From assembly GCA_020622165.1 (NCBI GenBank), contig JACNMN010000010.1:117876-181875 (forward strand): DNA of 64,000 nucleotides, read 5' to 3'. Numbering within the stretch: the stretch's first letter is position 1; each line of letters opens with the position of its first letter. Under the pieces are notes generated by a model. It did not search any database, had not been told where the DNA came from, and saw only the letters and a list, made by a program, of their open reading frames with translations. This document shows, one piece after another, positions 57,697 through 64,000 of this stretch. Source of the stretch: Boseongicola sp. H5. GTDB taxonomy: Bacteria; Pseudomonadota; Alphaproteobacteria; Rhodobacterales; Rhodobacteraceae. The translations under genes were made by a program, and so were the position numbers.

Positions 57697-57751
57697 GTGG
57701 GACACAAATCCGAAAAAATCCAATAAACATGGTGAAAGAAAAAAGTCCCAC
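57697..57751. repeat. Right arm-type motif pair GTGGGAC/GTCCCAC
   Basis: GTGGGAC at 57697-57703 and GTCCCAC at 57745-57751 (preceded by AAAAAA) lie 39 to 93 bases inside the right repeat. AAAAAAGTCCCAC is the inverse of GTGGGACTTTTTT near the left end, so the ends are symmetrical. Candidate integrase arm sites. Confidence 0.45.
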
Positions 57752-57789
57752 TAACCTGTAACATATTGCAGTAAAAACAATAGGTTATG

Positions 57790-57805
57790 CCGCCCCCGGG
57801 CACCA
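57790..57805 (+). repeat. Right attachment-site repeat
   Basis: CCGCCCCCGGGCACCA, identical to 42463-42478. Only these 16 bases of tRNA-Phe sequence are present here, preceded by GGTTAT in place of the longer tRNA T arm. Confidence 0.8.
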
Positions 57806-58051
57806 TTAAATCAAAGACTTAGCTGATGCGGCGATTTCTTAGGCTCGCTATAGGCTCAACTGACAATCGCTTTGGGTTCGCCCGGGTCTCGACCAAATGA
57901 GTATTGATAGCTTTATCGTAGGTTCTGTTCCGCATCCCCGAGCCCGTTAAATCAACGACTTAACGGCGAACACAATCCCCACCAGTAAAGAATGTTCATT
58001 TGTCGATCGATATTGGAACGGATGATCGCAGCACCGTGCAATCGGTGGTTT
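57806..58051. other. Gap beyond the right end of the element
   Basis: No gene seen. The base composition turns more AT-rich from here to about 62.3 kb. Confidence 0.5.
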
Positions 58052-58705
58052 TCACTCGCGTGCGAGAAGCATCGTGAGAGTTGGCTTGTCCACACCTTTG
58101 TAGGCGTCGACAAACGGGCGCAAACTGTCTACGTTTGCGGCCCATATGTTGTTTTCATCCTTACTCTCTGTCTCATGCTCAGTTGTGGCGAATGTTTCGT
58201 CGGATCCCTCACTGTCAGACAGCAGCTTGCGCGCTGCATCAGTTGCTGCTTCGATGGCGTCCAAGAATTCCATGCTGGCCAAGATGCGTTCAGGCTCTTT
58301 CTTTGCTCTGCGTTCAATCGACATCAACATGCAGAACATGAGAACGGCGGAATCAGAGATCTCAAGGAAGTCCGCTAGTGTACGCAATCGCACGTAATCT
58401 AGGTTAGCATTGTCGCCTGATGCAAACCGACGCACTTGATTTGCCAGCTTGACGTCGAGTTCTTCCTTGGGAAGTTTGATATCTAAGCTGTGCGAAGAGC
58501 CACGAAAGGTAGTCACCACTTTTTTGTATTTTTCGGCATACGTTGACTGCTCGACGAAGGTTTGCACGGACATTGGCCGCTCGTTGGACCCGCGAGCCAA
58601 GAGCCAACGAAGGTGAACCCCTTTCATCAAGGCGGATATCGAGTTGGGGAAACGCTTTTTTGCGTCGCCGTCACGTCTAGCAGTAACAGTAGGTTTTCCG
58701 ACCAT
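58052..58705 (-). CDS. Hypothetical protein
   Basis: A 217-residue protein from the ATG at 58703-58705; a TTG 13 codons upstream is in frame, but its leader would be translated through a terminator-like hairpin. It has a basic N-terminal half (RRDGDAKKRFPNSISALMKGVHLRWLLARG), a middle region with LADFLEISDSAVLMFCMLMSIERR, and an acidic Glu/Ser stretch (DSEGSDETFATTEHETESKDEN). No signal peptide; no family recognised. AT-rich compared with the core. Confidence 0.6.
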   Translation of the reverse strand: MVGKPTVTARRDGDAKKRFPNSISALMKGVHLRWLLARGSNERPMSVQTFVEQSTYAEKYKKVVTTFRGSSHSLDIKLPKEELDVKLANQVRRFASGDNANLDYVRLRTLADFLEISDSAVLMFCMLMSIERRAKKEPERILASMEFLDAIEAATDAARKLLSDSEGSDETFATTEHETESKDENNIWAANVDSLRPFVDAYKGVDKPTLTMLLARE

Positions 58706-58727
58706 GCCGTGTTCTTGAGTCCACGAT

Positions 58728-58753
58728 AAAAAAACCCGAACCAAGAGTTCGGG
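58728..58753 (-). terminator. Rho-independent terminator upstream of the 58052-58705 gene
   Basis: On the minus strand CCCGAAC-TCTTG-GTTCGGG (58753-58735) is directly followed by seven T residues (58734-58728), a textbook terminator. It ends 22 bases before the ATG of the downstream gene and has no coding gene in front of it, only the 174-base divergent spacer. It may be an attenuator or the end of a small RNA. Confidence 0.75.
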
Positions 58754-58927
58754 CGAAAGAAACAGTTGTAGACAGATTGGCTTGACAAAGAGGCCGGAAT
58801 CCGTCGATTGTATAGATTGGTTCTGTCGGCTGCGTTAGCGGCTGACGGCGTTCTTGGTGGAACGTCGCGTCACGCGTAACCAGATAAAACAATGCAATAA
58901 CCCAACCCCTAACCAAAGGAGAAGGTC

Positions 58928-59371
58928 ATGATCACTACGTTGCCTCCCGCAACCGACAGATCCGAGTCTCAACTAGTTCAGTCGAGACTCACTTACGCTA
59001 ACACTTTCAACACTTGTGTCAAGGACTACAGTGTTGACATCTGCCCTCATTGTGGCGGTTTGTCACCACCCATCAATTCGGTTGGAACGGGGAGTATCGA
59101 CGAGCCCCCGGAGATACAAGCCCTAATCATACAATTGCGCGAAAGTATCTGCGTGTGGTTGCATCGGAACCAAATCTACATGTCTGATTTGGCCGAAGCT
59201 GCAGAGCTTCACTACGGGAGCCTGTACCACTTTCTCCGCAAGCCGATTTTGCGCGGACCTGCAGCAAAAACCTACGCGTCGCTCCGCGACCGGGAAATGT
59301 GGCTTCCTGCACCATGGGACGGGCGAACTGCGCGTTTACTAAATCAGGTGTGTCAGTACTTTAGCGTTTAG
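58928..59371 (+). CDS. Hypothetical protein with CxxC
   Basis: A 147-residue protein. AAAGGAGAAGG precedes the ATG. The N-terminal part contains VDICPHCGG (a possible zinc knuckle), and SICVWLHRNQIYMSDLAEAAELHYGSLYHFLRKP resembles a helix-turn-helix region. It is monocistronic: a strong terminator follows at 59395. Divergent from the 58052 gene, so it may act as a local regulator (inference). Confidence 0.65.
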   Translation: MITTLPPATDRSESQLVQSRLTYANTFNTCVKDYSVDICPHCGGLSPPINSVGTGSIDEPPEIQALIIQLRESICVWLHRNQIYMSDLAEAAELHYGSLYHFLRKPILRGPAAKTYASLRDREMWLPAPWDGRTARLLNQVCQYFSV

Positions 59372-59394
59372 CCACATCGAAGTGAAGAAACCGC

Positions 59395-59426
59395 AAATGC
59401 CGCCCCGAGGGGCGGCATTTGTTTTT
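59395..59426 (+). terminator. Rho-independent terminator
   Basis: AAATGCCGCCC/GGGCGGCATTT (11-bp stem with a CGAG loop) followed by GTTTTT, 24 bases after the preceding stop. It also insulates the DUF4407 genes downstream. Confidence 0.92.
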
Positions 59427-59513
59427 AATGCTTTTTGATAGCTGTTCTGCTCTCAAGGCTATGACTTGATCGTGCTCTCACGAGCGTCATCGAAACGATG
59501 CAAGGAGCTACTA

Positions 59514-61250
59514 ATGGACTGGTTACAGCGCTTCGTTTTTTTCACGGCCCTAGCTGACGAAGAAGAGATTGATCGGCTTTCCACCTATGATCGTTTTCTG
59601 GTGTATGCATCCTGCGCGCGACAAGTGGTTGGTGCAGTCTTTACCTTTGTCGTGTTCTTTTTTGCATGCCTGAGCTTTATGCCGCATTGGATCAGCGCAC
59701 TGATAGCTAGCGTCCTCGCAATGATCATTTTCCTGATTGATCAGGCCATTGTCGGGTCGGAATGGACATCCAAGCGCGACCTCTCAGAACGCTGGCTGAT
59801 CAACGGGCCACTCACATTCATCGTCAAGCTTGTGCAACTGATACCCCGGGTCGCTTTCGCCATCATGATTGCCTGGTTCATGGCCACCTTGGCGGAAATT
59901 TCGATCCAAAGCCGTGCGATTGATCGCGTACTGAACGAACGTACCCGTGAAAACAACACGACGTATTTTGAGCGTATGGACACGCTTGGTGCCGAGCAGG
60001 CTGCGGAGTTGGCCGCATTGAACGCCGAGATACAGGGGCTCGAAGCTGAGATTGAAATTCGCTCTGATCCGACCAACGCACCGCGACTCGAACTCTTGGA
60101 GATAGAGCTGGACGGTGCAATCAATGGGGTCGACCGACAAATCGAAGTCGTTGCGGAAATCCAAGGCCAAGTGCAGCGAAATCAGCTCGACGTCTCGGCA
60201 CATAGCGCACGTGTCGCGAGCTTTCGGCGCGAAATCGAAGAAATCCAAAATGCGATGGATGCTGAGATTAGCGATCCAAACCTCTGTAGTAGACCAGGTG
60301 CCGATTTCTGCCGTGGCGATCGCTGGAGCGCGCTCAGTGCTACGCTTGCATCGGTACAGAACGCGCTCGGGCGTGTAGAGGCGCAGCGCACCGGCGCCGA
60401 GGAGCGTCTGCGCTCCTCGCAAGCAGCTTTGATGCGGGCTGAAGCCGATCTGGCAAACGCGCGGGAAGTAGCTGCATCGACCTCGTTTGCGCTACAGGAA
60501 GCTCCGGTGGTGGGCGACCTTGATGAGATGAATGAGCGACTAATCGTTCTCGTCGGCACTCGCGCAGAGTTGGTTGCCGAACATGATGAGGAGCGCGGGG
60601 CGCTTGACCAGATTCTGGTTAGTACTGGAAACCGCGACTTTGCCGACTATGGTCCCTTAGACCGGTATATCGGCCTACAAAATTTACATAACGATCCTGT
60701 GTATGGGCCCGCTGCACGGCAGTTCTCTTGGCAGCTCAAAATAGCGATCATACTTTTCGAACTCGCCCCCATTCTCGTTCCAGTGTTTTTCAGCCCATTC
60801 AGTTTTCTGGGCCTCCGCATGCGTCAAAAACGCGATCTAGCTTTAAGTGATGACGCCTTGCAGCGACGGGAGCGGGAGATCGTGGGCTCAGTTTCGCGGG
60901 CTGCGCACCACGTGAAGACCTATGGGGAGAAGATCACTGCGGCCCACACGGCATCGCAACAGAAGCTCGCTCTAGATCTGTCCGCCGCAGAAAACCGCGA
61001 CGCCTATGACGCCGTAGCATTCAAACTCCAAAAGAACCGTCTGGATCGAGACACAGCGCTGGCAAAACAGAAACTGCAATCAGACGCCGTAATTGGGCAG
61101 GATGATGAGGAATTAAGCGATATCGAGCGTTGCCTACACATCGAAGCACGCCGTCAAGAGCTCATTCGAGCGCAGCGCCTCACCGCGATGCTCTTGAAAG
61201 AGAGTGAACCCCCGAAACAACCTTTTTCGCAAGGAGGAACAGATGCTTAA
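59514..61250 (+). CDS. DUF4407-type membrane protein with long coiled coil
   Basis: A 578-residue protein from ATG 59514 (AAGGAG at 59502-59507). Four predicted spans: two near the N terminus (ARQVVGAVFTFVVFFFACL, WISALIASVLAMIIFLIDQ), one at FIVKLVQLIPRVAFAIMIAWFMA, and one at WQLKIAIILFELAPILVPVFF (about 410). Between the third and fourth lies a 250-residue predicted coiled coil (AEIQGLEAEIEIRSDP ... RSSQAALMRAEADLANAREV), probably periplasmic. The cytoplasmic tail is also helical. The pattern fits DUF4407. Its stop overlaps the next gene by eight bases. Confidence 0.78.
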   Translation: MDWLQRFVFFTALADEEEIDRLSTYDRFLVYASCARQVVGAVFTFVVFFFACLSFMPHWISALIASVLAMIIFLIDQAIVGSEWTSKRDLSERWLINGPLTFIVKLVQLIPRVAFAIMIAWFMATLAEISIQSRAIDRVLNERTRENNTTYFERMDTLGAEQAAELAALNAEIQGLEAEIEIRSDPTNAPRLELLEIELDGAINGVDRQIEVVAEIQGQVQRNQLDVSAHSARVASFRREIEEIQNAMDAEISDPNLCSRPGADFCRGDRWSALSATLASVQNALGRVEAQRTGAEERLRSSQAALMRAEADLANAREVAASTSFALQEAPVVGDLDEMNERLIVLVGTRAELVAEHDEERGALDQILVSTGNRDFADYGPLDRYIGLQNLHNDPVYGPAARQFSWQLKIAIILFELAPILVPVFFSPFSFLGLRMRQKRDLALSDDALQRREREIVGSVSRAAHHVKTYGEKITAAHTASQQKLALDLSAAENRDAYDAVAFKLQKNRLDRDTALAKQKLQSDAVIGQDDEELSDIERCLHIEARRQELIRAQRLTAMLLKESEPPKQPFSQGGTDA

Positions 61251-61851
61251 GACCGTGTTTGGAAATAAGTCGCCGGAGCCGACGAATGCCGCTGACAAAC
61301 CTATGGTGCAGTCAAGAGCGGGCACCGCGCTCATGAAGCACGTCGCGAAGACGGATCTCCGGATGGGAATCTGGGATCAGTTCAAGTTCGACCGTAAAAG
61401 TAGCGCTGTGATGGCCGAGAAACTCGGTGAAATCGCAGTGACTATGGTTGAAAAGCAACGTGCCGAGATCCAACAAAAGCTGATGCTTGAGCTCGACATC
61501 AATAAGAAGCGGGCATACGCAGAGTACATGGATAAGGTTGGCAATTTGAACCAGGATCTTATCGAACAATCAAACCTGATGGAACGAGCACTTCGTGGTA
61601 TTCTGCGGCGCGAAATCGGACTTATCTACTCTGAGAAAGATGAGTGGGTGGCTCAGCTTGATGGGCTGAATCTCTCGAACGACGATCGTGAAAAAGAACT
61701 GCGTCGTATGGAAGAGTGGATCGAACTTGCGAAGGGTCAGGTGGAGGGGAAGGTCTCCACCTTGGTAGAAACCCACAGCACCTCATTGAAGCTCACGCTC
61801 GAGCTCTTGCGTGACCAAGCTATCCGAAGTGACGATGCAATTAACTTTTAG
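61243..61851 (+). CDS. Helical partner protein of DUF4407 gene
   Basis: A 202-residue soluble, highly charged protein predicted almost all helical (VEKQRAEIQQKLMLELDINKKRAYAEYMDKVGNLNQDLIEQ; YSEKDEWVAQLDGLNLSNDDREKELRRMEEW). AAGGAGG lies inside the end of the DUF4407 gene, and the start overlaps its stop, so the two products are made together and probably interact. No known family recognised. Confidence 0.7.
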   Translation: MLKTVFGNKSPEPTNAADKPMVQSRAGTALMKHVAKTDLRMGIWDQFKFDRKSSAVMAEKLGEIAVTMVEKQRAEIQQKLMLELDINKKRAYAEYMDKVGNLNQDLIEQSNLMERALRGILRREIGLIYSEKDEWVAQLDGLNLSNDDREKELRRMEEWIELAKGQVEGKVSTLVETHSTSLKLTLELLRDQAIRSDDAINF

Positions 61852-62059
61852 AAGCCACTAGCGCTAAGCGTAGAACAAGGCCTTTTGTATCATCTGCGCC
61901 GAGCCTTCCTGATCGAAAATGCCGAAGCACTTCCTCAAGCTCAGTTTCGGCAGCACGGCACAACAGTTCTTCTTTCTGGTCGGGCCCAAGGTCCGACCAA
62001 ATTTTCTCGTCAGTATAAAAGCGCTTTGGGTTGTTGTGCAGTCTAACTACATTATCCAT
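61841..62059 (-). CDS. Small hypothetical protein
   Basis: A 72-residue acidic protein, MDNVVRLHNNPKRFYTDEKIWSDLGPDQKEELLCRAAETELEEVL..., convergent with the DUF4407 partner gene and overlapping its 3' end by 11 bases. GGAG lies six bases before the ATG. Unknown function; coding is likely from composition. Confidence 0.55.
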   Translation of the reverse strand: MDNVVRLHNNPKRFYTDEKIWSDLGPDQKEELLCRAAETELEEVLRHFRSGRLGADDTKGLVLRLALVASKS

Positions 62060-62350
62060 CGCTCCATCCTAGCCAACGATCACCTAAAAAAGTGTAAACT
62101 CTACTATACCAAGGTCCTGCGTTACCAAACCGTCCGAGTATAAAACACTGAATGTCTTGGTTGCTGATCGCAAGGCATTTGTATCTACACAACTAGATAG
62201 TCAGCTGGTCTAGAGCGCACCTGATCTGGACGTCTTATATTTGTTCGAGGAGTGACTTTGATATGCTCTCACGACAGAACAGACAATGAGCCTAGAAGTC
62301 ACCTCATATTCAGAGGCGATAAAAGTTCGAAAAGTTAACCGGACATGCCC

Positions 62351-62600
62351 GCCTCATAGAACACGCCGATATGCTGCCTGCTTGGCAGGATCAGCGTGAT
62401 GTTGCGTGGTGCAGATTAAGGGGACATGTCATCACGTCACCAGATTATTAGTCGAAAACTGGCTCGATCAACTCCGCCTCATAGAACACGCCGATATGCT
62501 GCCTGCTTGGCAGGATCAGCGTGATGTTGCGTGGTGCAAATTAAGGGGACATGTCATCACGTCACCAGATTATTAGTCGAAAACTGGCTCGATCAACTCC
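62351..62600. repeat. 125-bp tandem duplication
   Basis: Copy 1 is 62351-62475 and copy 2 is 62476-62600. I find one difference (GTGCAGATTAAG against GTGCAAATTAAG). Each unit contains CTGCCTGCTTGGCAG (a hairpin) and the segment AATTAAGGGGACATGTC, which recalls insertion-sequence ends. Near identity suggests a recent duplication. Confidence 0.9.
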
Positions 62601-62638
62601 GCAAAGTGGGATGCATCCCCCAATTTTAGCGATTCTAC

Positions 62639-62752
62639 GGCTTAACTGAGCCTTATTCTGCGGTTCGAACTTCCCTTTTCGGGGGTTGGTGCCCGAACCT
62701 CCCAGCTTGGCCATCTCATGGCTTAGTTAAGCCATGTTCGGCGGTTCGAACT
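62639..62752. repeat. Two 33-bp repeats with dyads
   Basis: Copies at 62639-62671 and 62720-62752, 81 bases apart, share GGCTTA-N2-TRAGCC followed by a spacer and CGGTTCGAACT. They lie just beyond the 3' end of the serine recombinase remnant. The function is unknown; a recombination or regulatory site is possible. Confidence 0.55.
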
Positions 62753-62845
62753 CTTGCAGGTGGGCAGCAACATTATTGTCGATTCTCGGATGAAAAAACA
62801 CGCGAGGGCTACGCGTGTGAATGCATGTCCTTGCCAACCCGCCGC

Positions 62846-63876
62846 TCACTTTTTGGTGGCTATGGTGGCAGGAGCCGATTGCGCGTCCTGGGCGGCTGGA
62901 AGACTCACAGGTGTCGGGGGCGTTCCCACTGGATCGTTGAACCAATCTGCCGGGGTAAGAATGCAATTGCCTGCAAGTGTTCGCCTGGTATCAAACACAT
63001 GCTTGAGCAATCGTCGCTTCTGGCTCGGCATGGAAGCTGCGTAGAGATCAGGTAGCGAGCTCACGAACACGATCAGATCATCGAGTGATCCCTGACGCTT
63101 CTTCAACTCCCCCAGTTCCACGCGCTCTTCATCGATCCGCGCCAGATCGAGCTTCAACTGTCCTTTCCGCATTTGGTATTCAGCATCGCTGATACTGCCA
63201 TCAACGAAGAGATCCGTTAGCCTGGACTGGCGGGTCTGGATGTCTGCGGCTCTAAGATTGAGCGATGCCCCCAGGGCGTCTTGGTCCGCAAAGAGGTCGC
63301 GCGAGGCAAGCTTGCGGCGGAAGGATGCGATCTGGTCATCCGTCCAACGGATGCGAGCGATGGCAGCGCGTATCGCCGTTTCCAGAATGTCTTCGCGATA
63401 GCTCCGTTCTGGGCAATCCCGGCCATGGCAACGGTAATATATGTGGGCCTTTTGTCGTTCGCCGGTAAGAGTGCGCCCGCACAGGCCGCAACTGATGAGA
63501 TTGCGAAACAGGTAGCGGTGCTTGGTCTGCTTTTTCACGTGCCGACCGGCTTTGATCTTCTGGACCGCCTGAAAGGTGGCGACTGTGATAAGCGGCTTGT
63601 GCACGCCCTGAAATACGCCACGGCTACACTTCAGCTGGCCGCAATAGTAAGGGTTGCGCAGAATTTGCTCGACGTTTCGCCGGACGAGCGGTTGGCCGTA
63701 GTATCCGGTCAGCCCACGGTCGCGCATCACTTCGGTGAGTGAGGTTATGGAATAGTCTCCGGTTAGATAGCGGTCGAAGACTTCTTTCACGAGGGGCGCT
63801 TTCTTAGGGCAGAGCGTCTTGAGCTGACCTTCCCCCATATCGATGTACCCAAGCGGCGCGCGCCAGGGCCAATTGG
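62846..63876 (-). pseudogene. Large serine recombinase lacking its catalytic domain
   Basis: The open frame retains the Recombinase domain (WRAPLGYIDMGEG ... APLVKEVFDRYLTGDYSITSL), the zinc ribbon (CGLCGRTLTGERQKAHIYYRCHGRDCPERSY) and the C-terminal coiled-coil region (TRQSRLTDLFVDGSISDAEYQMRKGQLKLDLA). The N-terminal resolvase domain, with its catalytic Ser, is missing. Homology begins near 63876 (NWPWRAPLGY) with no start codon for the full protein; the first usable ATG is at 63838. Just upstream lies IS3-family DNA, so insertion or deletion at that element removed the front of the gene. Confidence 0.85.
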
Positions 63877-63911
63877 ACCTGTCACGTTTTTGTGCCGCTC
63901 CAAGTTCTCAT

Positions 63912-64000
63912 TTACGCGGCCTGAGCTTCGAAGGCCAAGGGGCTTTTCCAGCCGAGGGCTGAATGCCGTCGGCGCGGATTGTAGAAGCCGTTGATGTATT
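63912..64000 (-). mobile_element. IS3-family transposase OrfB, 3' end (partial)
   Basis: On the minus strand the last 28 complete codons before the TAA at 63914-63912 read YINGFYNPRRRHSALGWK followed by SPLAFEAQAA, the conserved C terminus of IS3-family OrfB integrase-type transposases (YNxxRxHSxLG). The rest of the element lies beyond the window. Its terminal repeat is somewhere between about 63876 and 63911 and I could not fix it. Confidence 0.88.

Larger units (their letters stand above)
42463..57805. mobile_element. 15.3-kb integrated element with integrase, retron and helicases
   Basis: The same 16 bases, CCGCCCCCGGGCACCA (the 3' end of a tRNA-Phe), occur at 42463-42478 and 57790-57805. 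Between them lie a tyrosine integrase next to the left repeat, an excisionase-like gene, and a cargo of retron, fused helicases and unknown genes. GTCCCAC/GTGGGAC motifs occur as pairs just inside both ends, as expected for integrase arm sites. Cargo base composition is mixed, with the retron noticeably more AT-rich than the integrase. No conjugation or phage structural gene is present, so mobility probably depends on a helper. Confidence 0.8.
62060..62845. other. Gap with repeats, no gene
   Basis: No supportable gene. It holds a 125-bp tandem duplication (62351-62600) and a pair of 33-bp repeats (62639-62671, 62720-62752). Confidence 0.6.

Noticed and set aside
58677..58916. A 79-codon minus-strand frame in the divergent spacer
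   Set aside because: It would be translated through the terminator hairpin and overlaps the start region of the downstream gene; a regulatory spacer fits better.

Overview
The window reads as chromosome of a member of the Rhodobacteraceae (Roseobacter group, Alphaproteobacteria). The evidence is high G+C, tightly packed genes with ATGA overlaps, an Mcl1-type malyl-CoA lyase, a hemE/hemC pair, a three-gene deformylase array with fmt, and ABC sugar and amine operons of a type common in this family. This is family-level inference from protein resemblance; I ran no database search.

Bases 1 to 42,200 are core-like. Landmarks in order: partial mcl1; a MarR regulator divergent from a small conserved gene and cytochrome b561; a MalY/PatB C-S lyase; a self-regulated XRE/membrane-protein pair; three deformylases (the third catalytically dead) with fmt; a block with a TRIC channel, rnhA, a methyltransferase, DUF3429 and a D-Ala-D-Ala carboxypeptidase; haem genes hemF, hemE and hemC; a copper module (copA-cueR with a textbook CueR promoter); and a beta-lactamase-fold protein. 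From 21.3 to 33.8 kb lies a complete galactoside island: IclR and transport ATPase divergent from binding protein, two permeases, alpha-galactosidase, a predicted galactose dehydrogenase, KDGal kinase, KDPGal aldolase, lactonase and beta-galactosidase. This is the De Ley-Doudoroff route, with galactonate dehydratase missing from the cluster. From 33.8 to 42.1 kb lies a second catabolic block on the minus strand: an NMT1-type transporter, a cytosine-deaminase-like amidohydrolase, an FAD oxidase, two flavodoxin-fold reductases and a 2OG-Fe(II) oxygenase, with a divergent RidA.

A tRNA-Met at 42,200 marks the end of the core. Next comes a 15.3-kb integrated element bounded by a 16-bp direct repeat of a tRNA 3' end (42,463-42,478 and 57,790-57,805). 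It carries a tyrosine integrase, an excisionase and a defence-like cargo. The most notable cargo is a retron: a nucleoside-deoxyribosyltransferase-like effector, a small candidate DNA-binding protein, an RNA-like spacer with a perfect 25-bp hairpin, and a reverse transcriptase with retron hallmark motifs fused to a C-terminal LuxR-type helix-turn-helix. Beside it are a 1710-residue exonuclease-RecQ-UvrD fusion and a HIT-like/phospholipase D/helicase protein.

From 57.8 to 64 kb is more accessory DNA: unknown genes, a DUF4407 membrane coiled-coil protein with an overlapping partner gene, a 125-bp tandem duplication, and a large serine recombinase that has lost its catalytic domain at the edge of an IS3-family element running off the window.
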